From NCBI GenBank assembly GCA_947457525.1, contig CANGXE010000027.1:1-11228 (forward strand): a stretch of DNA of 11,228 bases, read 5' to 3'. This DNA is from Bacteroidota bacterium (lineage in GTDB: Bacteria > Bacteroidota > Bacteroidia > Chitinophagales > LD1). Under the pieces are notes generated by a model. It was not told the origin of the DNA and did not search any database. It saw only the letters and a list, made by a program, of their open reading frames with translations. The position numbers were made by a program, and so were the translations under genes. Positions 1-6,572 of the stretch are shown here, in pieces (position 1 is the first letter of the stretch; every line of letters begins with the position of its first letter).

Positions 1-654
1 GCACAACAACCGAAAAACAACATTTCTCGCGTTACACTTCAAGCGCTAGCAGCTGTGCTGGGTGGTACTCAATCTTTGCACACCAACGGCTATGATGAAG
101 CGCTATCTCTACCCACCGAAGAAGCCGCAAAATTAGCTTTGCGGACGCAACAAATAATTGGCTATGAAAGTGGAGTAACAGATACGGTTGACCCTTTGGC
201 GGGCTCTTACTTTATTGAAACACTCACTGACCAAATAGAAGCGGAAGCTTGGAAGTATATTGAACGAATTGACGAAATGGGCGGCAGCGTTTCCGCCATC
301 GAAAACGGTTTTATGCAAAACGAAATTGCTCGCTCGTCTTATCAATACCAAACGGCCATTGAGCAAAAAGAAAAAGTGATTGTGGGCGTCAACCAGTTTG
401 TAGAAAAAGAAGCATCCCCCACCGGATTGCTCCGTGTAGATGATTCAATCCGAAAAATCCAGGCTGAAAAATTGGCCAAACTACGCTCTAAGCGCGATAA
501 TACTAAAGTGGAAGAATGTTTGGCAAAAATCAAAGCAGCAGGATTAACCGATACGAACTTGATGCCATTGGTGATTGAAGCTGTTGAGCAATATGCTACA
601 CTAGGCGAGATATCTGACACACTAAGGAGTATTTATGGTGAATATCAAGGATAA
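1..654 (+). CDS. Methylmalonyl-CoA mutase-family catalytic subunit, C-terminal part (5' end outside window)
   Basis: The frame is open from base 1 and gives 217 residues before TAA, so the N-terminus lies upstream of the window. The fragment carries the conserved TIM-barrel segment of cobalamin-dependent acyl-CoA mutases, including GGTQSLHTNGYDEALSLPTE, then ALRTQQII and DPLAGSYFIE, followed by the family's helical C-terminal region. The protein stops at LRSIYGEYQG with no B12-binding domain (no DxHxxG), so it is the catalytic half of a two-subunit enzyme whose cobalamin-binding subunit is encoded elsewhere, perhaps upstream. Such enzymes rearrange carbon skeletons of acyl-CoAs, for example methylmalonyl-CoA to succinyl-CoA, in the cytoplasm. 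The residues that separate methylmalonyl-, isobutyryl- and 2-hydroxyisobutyryl-CoA mutases lie in the missing N-terminal half, so the substrate cannot be assigned. The next gene starts two bases after the stop, suggesting cotranscription. Confidence 0.9.
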   Translation, partial: AQQPKNNISRVTLQALAAVLGGTQSLHTNGYDEALSLPTEEAAKLALRTQQIIGYESGVTDTVDPLAGSYFIETLTDQIEAEAWKYIERIDEMGGSVSAIENGFMQNEIARSSYQYQTAIEQKEKVIVGVNQFVEKEASPTGLLRVDDSIRKIQAEKLAKLRSKRDNTKVEECLAKIKAAGLTDTNLMPLVIEAVEQYATLGEISDTLRSIYGEYQG

Positions 655-656
655 AC

Positions 657-1397
657 ATGATTAATTACAAACACCTTTTATTCTTACTGCTCCTCTCCGC
701 TTCGTGCAACAAACACTTTGTAGCTACGCAATATAATTACGAGCAGCAAAAAGTATCGAACACCACAGCCACCGCAGAGTCGGTCAACCGAATATTAATA
801 CCGTTTAAAGATTCCTTAGATAAGATAATGAATGTTGAAATTGGTTATGCTGCTGAAAGTCTCACCAAAAAACAACCCGAGAGTGATTTAGGTAATTTTA
901 TGTGTGAAATTATTTTGTCGGAAAGTCAATTATTGAGCAAAGAACCCATCGACTTTGCCGTAGTCAACTATGGAGGCATCCGTTTGCCGGGTTTGCCGAT
1001 AGGTCCAGTTACGTTGGGGAAAATCACCGAGCTAATGCCGTTTGAAAACAGAATTGTATTAATGAAGCTAAATGGCACAACACTAGATTCTCTTTTCAAT
1101 TTAATGGCCACAAAAGGCGGATGGCCGGTAAGCGGAGCACGCTACAGAATGACTCAAGAAAAAGCAGTGGATATCACCATTCAAAACCAAGCATTGCAAC
1201 AAGACCGCATTTACACCGTAGCCATTTCAGATTATCTCGCGCAAGGAGGCGACAACTGCGAAATGCTGAACGGAAAACCTTTCATAGATACAAAAATTAG
1301 AATGCGCGATATGTTGATTGATGGCATAAAAAAAATAAATATTAAGGGCGAGCGTATTCACAGTATTTTAGACGGAAGAGTGAGTAAGATAAATTAA
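657..1397 (+). CDS. 5'-nucleotidase C-terminal domain lipoprotein (substrate-binding half of a split 5'-nucleotidase)
   Basis: The 246-residue protein begins with a short basic/hydrophobic signal and a Cys at residue 17 (SAS-C), consistent with a lipoprotein of the cell envelope. The rest matches the C-terminal nucleotide-binding domain of UshA-type 5'-nucleotidases: LGNF near 78-81, NYGGIR at 104-109 (usually NGGGIR), MPFENR at 127-132 with the substrate-stacking Phe129, and DYLAQGGDN at 192-200, where a Tyr sits near the second stacking aromatic. There is no metal site, so it should be inactive alone. The catalytic metallophosphatase half is encoded five bases downstream, which strongly implies that the two proteins act together to remove phosphate from extracytoplasmic nucleotides. 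The start is the first ATG after the upstream stop; no Shine-Dalgarno is seen, as usual in Bacteroidota. Confidence 0.9.
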   Translation: MINYKHLLFLLLLSASCNKHFVATQYNYEQQKVSNTTATAESVNRILIPFKDSLDKIMNVEIGYAAESLTKKQPESDLGNFMCEIILSESQLLSKEPIDFAVVNYGGIRLPGLPIGPVTLGKITELMPFENRIVLMKLNGTTLDSLFNLMATKGGWPVSGARYRMTQEKAVDITIQNQALQQDRIYTVAISDYLAQGGDNCEMLNGKPFIDTKIRMRDMLIDGIKKINIKGERIHSILDGRVSKIN

Positions 1398-1402
1398 ACC
1401 TT

Positions 1403-2323
1403 ATGAAACGCAACGAGTTTATTCAAAAATCATTAACTACGGGTTTAATGCTCGGGGCAAATGCGTTCCCTTTCGAAGCTTTTGCGCAGCGCGGCATCAA
1501 AAAACTTACAATACTTCACACTAACGATCAGCACAGTCGTATTGAACCGTTTCCGATGGATGGAGGCAAACATCAAGGGCTTGGTGGGTTTGCACAGCGA
1601 GCTACTTTAATCAACGCTATTCGTCAACAAGAAAAAAATGTATTGTTGCTCGATAGTGGCGATATATGGCAAGGTACGCCCTACTTCAATATGTTTGGGG
1701 GGGAAGTAGAATACAAACTGATGAACGAAATGCGCTACGATGCTGTTACGCTAGGCAATCATGATTTTGATTCAGGTATTGAAGGACTCGCTAAGTATAT
1801 GCCTACGGCAAATTTCTCTTTCTTAAGTGCCAACTACGATTTCAGCAGCACTGCTATTCACCAACACGTAAAACCTTACAAAATATTTTCGCTGGATAGT
1901 ATTAAAGTAGGTGTGTTTGGATTAGGCATAGAGCTAAAAGGATTAGTACCTACTGATTTGTATGGCGACACGCAATATCTCGATCCTATTCAAACAGCCA
2001 ACAAAACAGCAGCACATTTAAAGGATGAATTAAAATGCGACTTAGTGATTTGCCTTTCACACTTAGGTTATAAGTATGATGACAAAAAAGTGAGTGATGT
2101 AGTGCTAGCAAATATCAGCAACGATATTGATTTAATTTTGGGAGGTCACACACATACATTCATGAAGCAGCCGGATGAAATCGTCAATGAGAAAGGGCAT
2201 AAAGTGCTAGTTAACCAAGTAGGTTGGGCCGGTATTCAATTAGGAAGAATTGATTTCTATTTCGAACCGAAAAAAAAGATAGTTTCGTCCGCGCATTTAC
2301 CGCTGCTCGTGAAAACAAGTTAG
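1403..2323 (+). CDS. Exported 5'-nucleotidase-type metallophosphatase (catalytic half)
   Basis: This 306-residue protein has the complete calcineurin-like metallophosphoesterase signature of the 5'-nucleotidase family: LHTNDQHS (metal ligands D42, H44), DSGDIWQG (D87), LGNHDFD (N119 and the H120/D121 catalytic dyad), SHLGYK (H220) and GGHTHTF (H249, H251). It ends soon after the metallophosphatase fold, so the usual C-terminal substrate domain is missing; that domain is the upstream gene, five bases away. The N-terminus resembles a Tat-type leader (KRNEFIQKSLTTG, hydrophobic stretch, AFA before Gln29) but lacks the second arginine, so export by Sec or Tat is uncertain. Expected role: periplasmic hydrolysis of 5'-nucleotides or related phosphate esters, with its partner supplying the nucleobase-binding site. 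The exact substrate cannot be read from the sequence. Confidence 0.92.
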   Translation: MKRNEFIQKSLTTGLMLGANAFPFEAFAQRGIKKLTILHTNDQHSRIEPFPMDGGKHQGLGGFAQRATLINAIRQQEKNVLLLDSGDIWQGTPYFNMFGGEVEYKLMNEMRYDAVTLGNHDFDSGIEGLAKYMPTANFSFLSANYDFSSTAIHQHVKPYKIFSLDSIKVGVFGLGIELKGLVPTDLYGDTQYLDPIQTANKTAAHLKDELKCDLVICLSHLGYKYDDKKVSDVVLANISNDIDLILGGHTHTFMKQPDEIVNEKGHKVLVNQVGWAGIQLGRIDFYFEPKKKIVSSAHLPLLVKTS

Positions 2324-2507
2324 CCACATTCTAATTTTTTTTTCAACAATCAAAACTTTCCGAAAAACAATTTTCCGTGAAAAATTTGATGTAATTTTTT
2401 TTTCTAAAACAATAGCAGAAAAATTTTTTTTTACACAAACCTTTCTACATTTTCACACCGTATATTAACATACACACTATTTACTACACCCTTATAAACA
2501 ACAACAC
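2324..2507 (+). promoter_or_regulatory. AT-rich dnaA upstream region with T9 tracts and DnaA-box-like sites
   Basis: This spacer contains three runs of exactly nine T (2335-2343, 2395-2403, 2424-2432). The first two lie in an identical 13-mer, TAATTTTTTTTTC, repeated 60 bp apart (2332-2344 and 2392-2404). TTTTACACA at 2429-2437 fits the relaxed DnaA-box consensus TTWTNCACA, and ATTTTCACA (2449-2457) and TTATAAACA (2492-2500) each miss it by one base. It must contain the dnaA promoter, but no convincing TTG-N19-TAnnTTTG pair is present; TACATTTT at 2446-2453 is the nearest -7 match. Autoregulation by DnaA or a replication origin are both possible. Neither is shown. Confidence 0.4.
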
Positions 2508-3953
2508 GTGAGCATGAAGGAAAAATCGGCTAATTCAGTTTGGAACAATTGTCTCGAAATCATTAAAGACAACGTAAGTGCACAAAGTTTCAAAACGTGG
2601 TTTGAACCGATAAGACCTGTAGACTTAAAAGCTGCCGTACTCACTATTCAAGTGCCATCTCAGTTTTTCTATGAGTGGCTAGAGGAACATTACGTATCAC
2701 TGCTGCGCAAAACGATTAAGCGCGAGTTGGGCAACAGTGCACGCCTCGAATACAGAATAGTGGTAGAGAACTCATCAAACGGCAACTCTCCGTCTACTGT
2801 GGATTATCCAAACTACAACTCAGGTAACTCAAACAACCCGGAAGTAGGCTTCCCCTACTTTCTGACCGGCAATCAAATCAAAAACCCATTCATCATTCCG
2901 GGGCTTAAAAAAATCAACATCGAGTCGCAACTCAACGCTAACTACAATTTTGATTCTTTTGTAGAAGGCGATTGCAATCGTTTGGCGCGTAGCGCAGGTT
3001 ATGCAGTTTCACAAAAACCTGGCGGCACTGCGTTCAATCCACTTGTTGTGTATGGTGCAGTCGGATTAGGCAAAACGCACCTAGCGCAAGCCATCGGCAA
3101 CGAGGTGAAGGCCAACTTCCCCAACAAGACTGTACTTTATGTATCGAGCGAAAAATTTACGAACCAGTTTTTTGATGCGGTAAAAAACAACTCGGTGAAT
3201 GACTTCGTTCATTTCTATCAATTGATAGACGTATTAATTATGGACGACATCCAGTTTTTTGGCAACAAAGAAAAAACCCAAGACATTTTCTTCCACATCT
3301 TTAATCATCTTCACCAAAACGGCAAGCAATTAGTGTTGACCTCTGATCGCCCTCCGCGCGACTTAGAAGGTATGGAAGAAAGATTGCTTTCTCGTTTCAA
3401 GTGGGGATTGAGTGCCGACTTGCAGATTCCGGATTTTGAAACGCGTATCGCTATCTTAGAAAAGAAAATGTATGCAGATGGTATAGAGTTACCTCGCGAA
3501 GTTGTGGAGTTTGTGGCTTACAACATCAACACCAACGTGCGTGAGCTCGAAGCTGCATTGATCTCTTTGCTAGCACAAGCCTCTTTAAACAAAAAAGAAG
3601 TAGACCTAGATTTAGCTAAAAAAATCATCAAAAACTTCGTAAAGAGCATTTCTCGTGAAGTGTCTATTGACTACATTCAAAAAACGGTTTGCGATTACTT
3701 TAATGTAAACGTAGATATGCTGCGCGAAAAAACTCGCAAGCGTATGATTGTACAAGCTCGTCAATTGTCTATGTTCTTAGCGAAGAGCTACACCAAAAAC
3801 TCCTTAAAAGTAATAGGCAAACACTTTGGCGGACGCGATCACTCTACAGTTATTCACTCCTGCCAAGCCGTGCAGAACTTAATTGACACCGATCAAGAAT
3901 TTCGCGAGGCTGTGAGCGATATTCAGAAAAAAATCCAAATGAGCATTTCATAA
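2508..3953 (+). CDS. dnaA: Chromosomal replication initiator protein DnaA
   Basis: DnaA is the AAA+ ATPase that binds DnaA boxes, melts oriC and helps load the replicative helicase. All four domains are visible in the 481-residue product: domain I (about 8-90, with SVWNNCLEIIKDN and the conserved TWFEP), a short Asn/Ser/Gly/Pro-rich domain II linker (about 95-125), the AAA+ core with Walker A GAVGLGKT at 183-190, Walker B LIMDDIQ at 243-249, sensor I TSDRPP from 278 and the arginine-finger segment RLLSRFKWG from 292, and the DNA-binding domain IV ending in the signature FGGRDHSTV at 440-448. The start shown is GTG at 2508; an in-frame ATG at 2514, two codons later, is equally plausible and would shorten the protein by two residues. 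No dnaN or gyrB follows; the gene stands alone before a terminator and tRNAs, a common situation in Bacteroidota. Confidence 0.98.
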   Translation: MSMKEKSANSVWNNCLEIIKDNVSAQSFKTWFEPIRPVDLKAAVLTIQVPSQFFYEWLEEHYVSLLRKTIKRELGNSARLEYRIVVENSSNGNSPSTVDYPNYNSGNSNNPEVGFPYFLTGNQIKNPFIIPGLKKINIESQLNANYNFDSFVEGDCNRLARSAGYAVSQKPGGTAFNPLVVYGAVGLGKTHLAQAIGNEVKANFPNKTVLYVSSEKFTNQFFDAVKNNSVNDFVHFYQLIDVLIMDDIQFFGNKEKTQDIFFHIFNHLHQNGKQLVLTSDRPPRDLEGMEERLLSRFKWGLSADLQIPDFETRIAILEKKMYADGIELPREVVEFVAYNINTNVRELEAALISLLAQASLNKKEVDLDLAKKIIKNFVKSISREVSIDYIQKTVCDYFNVNVDMLREKTRKRMIVQARQLSMFLAKSYTKNSLKVIGKHFGGRDHSTVIHSCQAVQNLIDTDQEFREAVSDIQKKIQMSIS

Positions 3954-3973
3954 TCACCTAAAAATGCTATCAT

Positions 3974-4010
3974 AAAAAGTCCACTCAAAAAAAGAGTGGA
4001 CTTTTTGTTT
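3974..4010 (+). terminator. Rho-independent terminator after dnaA
   Basis: A perfect 13-bp stem pairs AAAAAGTCCACTC (3974-3986) with GAGTGGACTTTTT (3994-4006) across a seven-A loop, followed by GTTTT. It lies 20 bases beyond the dnaA stop and separates dnaA from the tRNA unit. The stem has A residues on the 5' side and T residues on the 3' side, so it could also act on transcription from the other strand. Confidence 0.93.
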
Positions 4011-4017
4011 TAATCTC

Positions 4018-4047
4018 TTGTTGAATTTGATGGAATTTATATTTTTG
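4018..4047 (+). promoter_or_regulatory. Bacteroidota-type promoter for the tRNA-Ser/tRNA-Pro unit
   Basis: TTG at 4018-4020 is followed, after exactly 19 bases, by TATTTTTG at 4040-4047. This fits the primary-sigma consensus of Bacteroidota (TTG near -33, TAnnTTTG near -7). Transcription would start around 4053-4055, about 38 bases before tRNA-Ser. The site lies just after the dnaA terminator, as expected for an independent tRNA operon. Confidence 0.75.
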
Positions 4048-4091
4048 TGTCCCTCAAACGAAAGAGGTGTTGTTCTTAAATAAATTATCCA

Positions 4092-4179
4092 GGTGAGGTG
4101 GGTGAGAGGCCGAAACCAACAGTTTGCTAAACTGTCGTACTCCAAAAGGGTACCGAGGGTTCGAATCCCTCCTTCACCG
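4092..4179 (+). tRNA. tRNA-Ser (anticodon GCU)
   Basis: This is an 88-nt class II tRNA. Acceptor strands GGTGAGG and CTTCACC pair in seven positions with one G-U. The anticodon stem ACAGT/ACTGT encloses the loop TTGCTAA, giving anticodon GCU, which reads AGC and AGU. A long variable arm (about CGTACTCCAAAAGGGTACCG) is typical of tRNA-Ser, and the T arm is GAGGG-TTCGAAT-CCCTC. The discriminator base is G, and CCA is not encoded, so the 3' end must be added by CCA transferase. Confidence 0.96.
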
Positions 4180-4209
4180 CTTGAATAAGCAAAGCGATAA
4201 AATAAGTTT

Positions 4210-4284
4210 CGGGGTGTAGCGCAGTCCGGTTAGCGTACCTGGTTTGGGACCAGGTGGTCGCAGGTTCGAATCCTGCTACCCCGA
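4210..4284 (+). tRNA. tRNA-Pro (anticodon UGG)
   Basis: A 75-nt tRNA folds cleanly: acceptor CGGGGTG with TACCCCG (one G-U), D arm with GCGC and GCGT, anticodon stem CCTGG/CCAGG enclosing TTTGGGA (anticodon UGG), and T arm GCAGG-TTCGAAT-CCTGC. The C1-G72 first pair is a known feature of bacterial tRNA-Pro. CCA is not encoded. It lies 30 bases after tRNA-Ser with no terminator between them, so both are probably processed from one transcript. Confidence 0.96.
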
Positions 4285-4293
4285 CAGAACAAC

Positions 4294-4326
4294 AAAAAGC
4301 CTTGACAGTAATGTCAGGGCTTTTTT
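4294..4326 (+). terminator. Rho-independent terminator of the tRNA unit
   Basis: AAAAAGCCTTGACA (4294-4307) pairs with TGTCAGGGCTTTTT (4312-4325) over 14 bp with a single T-G wobble and a GTAA loop, followed by a run of six T. It begins nine bases after tRNA-Pro and closes the two-tRNA transcription unit. Confidence 0.93.
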
Positions 4327-4653
4327 ATGACATATAACAACCAATCAACTCCGAAATTTTATGAATTCAAATTATCAGTGATATACATTAACCTTCAATC
4401 AAGCTATTTCCCGATTTCTGGTGTTAAATAGGTAAAGTGTGGCAAGTTTTTTACTAAATTTGAAACTCACCAGAAAATAAAAAAACGCTAATAGCGTCTT
4501 CGGTATAGAATATAGTCAAATTATATAATTTTTTGGTTAGCAAGCGAGGCGGGTTCGGAAACGGGCTCGTCTTTTTTATTTCCAATAGTATTACTTCCCA
4601 CAATTTTTATTTTCGACCTTTGTAAACAAAGCTGTTATAAAAATCATTTAGCC
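4327..4653. other. 327-bp gene-free spacer upstream of aguB
   Basis: No coding frame with recognisable content exists here. The spacer holds a perfect TAnnTTTG -7-like element (TAAATTTG, 4455-4462) without a matching -33 TTG, a small hairpin ACGCT-AAT-AGCGT (4485-4497), a G-rich segment ending in a T6 run (4544-4577), and just before aguB a weak promoter-like GACCTTTG (4615-4622). The last overlaps an inverted repeat, CTTTGT-AA-ACAAAG (4618-4631). The promoter of aguBA must lie in this stretch, but I cannot place it with confidence. Confidence 0.5.
4469..4577 (+). ncRNA. Possible small structured RNA (speculative)
   Basis: If the TAnnTTTG element at 4455-4462 is a promoter -7, transcription would begin near 4469. 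The transcript would contain the ACGCT/AGCGT hairpin and end at a structure followed by six T at 4572-4577. In that structure GCGAG (4544-4548) pairs with CTCGT (4566-4570) around a G-rich interior. There is no -33 element, the terminal stem is only five base pairs with one G-T, and I recognise no known RNA family, so the call is weak. The boundaries are inferred. Confidence 0.2.
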
Positions 4654-5529
4654 ATGAAAAATGTGAATGTAGGTTTAGTGCAAATGAGTTGTGTGAAAGA
4701 CGCACAACCTAATATTGACCGTGCCATCAAAGGTATTCGCGATGCGGCTGCAAAAGGCGCGCAAATTGTGTGTTTGCAAGAGTTGTTTACCTCGCTTTAT
4801 TTCTGTGATGTGGAAGATTATGGAAATTTCAAATTGGCAGAGGCGATTCCTGGCCCTACGACCGAAACCTTGGGCAAAGTAGCTAGCGAACTCGGTGTAG
4901 TTATCATTGCTTCACTGTTTGAAAAAAGAGCAGAAGGCCTATATCATAACACCACAGCTGTGATTGATGCAGATGGTGCTTACTTGGGTAAATACCGTAA
5001 AATGCACATTCCAGACGATCCGGCTTATTACGAGAAATTTTATTTCACACCTGGCGACTTAGGTTATAAAGTTTTCGAAACGAAGTTTGCCAAAATTGGA
5101 GTGCTGATTTGCTGGGATCAATGGTATCCTGAAGCTGCGCGCATTACAGCACTCATGGGTGCAGAAATTCTCTTCTACCCTACCGCAATCGGATGGGCTA
5201 CAAGTCAAGACGCGTCCACCAACATGGAGCAATACAACGCTTGGCAAACGATGCAACGCGCACATGCGATATCCAATGGTGTGCATGTGGTGAGCGTGAA
5301 CCGCGTGGGTATTGAACAAAATGGATTGATGAAATTTTGGGGCGGAAGTTTTGTATCCAATCCATTTGGTTCTTTAGAGTATTTAGCTTCGCACGATGAA
5401 GAAGAAACAGCTGTAGTAAAAATAGATTTAAGCAAAACTGATTTCTATCGCACACACTGGCCGTTTTTGCGCGACAGAAGAATTGACTCTTACCAACCGA
5501 TTACCAAAAGATATATAGATGGCGAGTAA
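4654..5529 (+). CDS. aguB: N-carbamoylputrescine amidase
   Basis: This 291-residue nitrilase-superfamily amidase hydrolyses N-carbamoylputrescine to putrescine, ammonia and CO2 in the cytoplasm. The Glu-Lys-Cys catalytic triad is clear: E43 in CLQELF, K116 in GKYRKMHIPDD and C153 in LICWDQWYPEAAR. Length, the YFCDVED segment and the C-terminal THWPFLRDRRID block match the AguB family rather than generic nitrilases. The neighbouring gene, agmatine deiminase, makes its substrate and overlaps it by 11 bases or abuts it, so the two form an operon. Together they complete the agmatine branch of putrescine synthesis; the arginine decarboxylase needed to make agmatine is not in the window. Confidence 0.95.
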   Translation: MKNVNVGLVQMSCVKDAQPNIDRAIKGIRDAAAKGAQIVCLQELFTSLYFCDVEDYGNFKLAEAIPGPTTETLGKVASELGVVIIASLFEKRAEGLYHNTTAVIDADGAYLGKYRKMHIPDDPAYYEKFYFTPGDLGYKVFETKFAKIGVLICWDQWYPEAARITALMGAEILFYPTAIGWATSQDASTNMEQYNAWQTMQRAHAISNGVHVVSVNRVGIEQNGLMKFWGGSFVSNPFGSLEYLASHDEEETAVVKIDLSKTDFYRTHWPFLRDRRIDSYQPITKRYIDGE

Positions 5530-6571
5530 TATGATACTAACCCCCAAAGAACAAGGGTTTTACTTCCCGGCAGAATTTGCCCCACAACGAGCGATGTGGC
5601 TTTCGTGGCCACACAAAGAAGCCAGTTGGCCCGGCAAGATTGAAACCATCTACCCTATATACGCTCAATTTATTAGCCTGATAGCCGAAGGTCAGCGGGT
5701 TTGTATCAATGTGGCGAATGAAGCCATGAAGTTAAGTGCATTGGGCTATTTGGAAAAAGCGCAAGCTGATTTATCGCAGATTGATTTCTTTTTCCATCCA
5801 ACAAACGATGCCTGGTGCAGAGACCACGGTCCTGCATTTTTAGTTCATAAAGATAGTGGCAAAAAAGCCATTGTGGATTGGGGCTATAATGCTTGGGGCG
5901 ATAAATATCCACCTTATGATTTGGATGATGTAATCCCGACTTTAATTGGTGGAAAATTGGGGTTGCCGGTTTTTCATCCGGGCATTGTGATGGAAGGTGG
6001 AAGTGTAGAATTTAACGGCAAAGGAACTTTACTTACTACCACTGCCTGTTTGTTAAATAAAAACAGAAACCCTCATTTATCACCAGCCCAAATCGAAAAA
6101 TACTTGATAGATTACTATGGTGTAGAGCACCTACTCTGGTTAGGCGATGGCATTGTGGGCGATGATACTGATGGCCACATTGATGACATCACTCGTTTCG
6201 TGAATGAAAATACGGTAGTGACAGTAGTCGAAGAAAATAAAGCAGATGAAAACTATGCTCTGCTACAAGAAAATTTGCACAGTTTACAAAAGATGAAATT
6301 AGAGAATGGTGCACTATTAAACATTATTGAATTGCCGATGCCAAAACCGGTTATTTTTGACGGTCAGCGATTACCGGCTTCATATGCTAATTTCTACATC
6401 GGCAACAAATATGTGGTGGCTCCTACATTTAGAGACGAACGCAATGATGTAAAAGCATTAGATACTCTTCAAGCATGTTTTAGTACAAGAAAAGTGGTTG
6501 GCCTAGACTCTACTGACATCATTTGGGGTTTGGGAAGTTTCCATTGCTTGAGCCAACAAGAACCTCTTTAG
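5519..6571 (+). CDS. aguA: Agmatine deiminase
   Basis: The enzyme deiminates agmatine to N-carbamoylputrescine and ammonia. It belongs to the bacterial peptidyl-arginine-deiminase/agmatine deiminase family. Visible landmarks are APQRAMWLSWPH near the N-terminus, NDAWCRDHGP at 96-105, MEGGSVEFNG around the acidic E159, GDDTDGHIDD with catalytic-type H220, and the nucleophile C343 in GSFHCLSQQEP near the C-terminus. The start shown (ATG 5519) overlaps aguB by 11 bases and gives 350 residues. A second ATG at 5531, one base after the aguB stop, gives 346 residues and may be the true start; neither has a clear ribosome binding site. The stop is one base away from the stop of the convergent minus-strand gene. 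The GGSVEF and HIDD motifs fit agmatine rather than peptidyl-arginine as substrate. Confidence 0.95.
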   Translation: MASNMILTPKEQGFYFPAEFAPQRAMWLSWPHKEASWPGKIETIYPIYAQFISLIAEGQRVCINVANEAMKLSALGYLEKAQADLSQIDFFFHPTNDAWCRDHGPAFLVHKDSGKKAIVDWGYNAWGDKYPPYDLDDVIPTLIGGKLGLPVFHPGIVMEGGSVEFNGKGTLLTTTACLLNKNRNPHLSPAQIEKYLIDYYGVEHLLWLGDGIVGDDTDGHIDDITRFVNENTVVTVVEENKADENYALLQENLHSLQKMKLENGALLNIIELPMPKPVIFDGQRLPASYANFYIGNKYVVAPTFRDERNDVKALDTLQACFSTRKVVGLDSTDIIWGLGSFHCLSQQEPL

Positions 6572-6572
6572 G

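Noticed and set aside
624..664. Strong AAGGAG followed by ATG (635) and a nine-codon frame ending at 664, looking like a leader peptide for the lipoprotein gene
   Set aside because: The AAGGAG is explained by mutase codons, the phylum rarely uses Shine-Dalgarno initiation, and the downstream gene starts at 657 inside this frame. Coincidence is more likely.
2371..2383. TTTTC-CGT-GAAAA inverted repeat upstream of dnaA
   Set aside because: Short, mostly A/T dyads are expected by chance in such AT-rich sequence; it lacks a T-run position that would make it a terminator.
3954..4145. A 63-codon open frame on the minus strand after dnaA
   Set aside because: It runs across the terminator, the tRNA promoter and most of tRNA-Ser, and its sequence has no protein-like character.
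5059..5455. Three overlapping minus-strand open frames opposite aguB
   Set aside because: They lie antisense to conserved catalytic segments of aguB and encode low-complexity, Cys/His-rich sequence typical of shadow frames.
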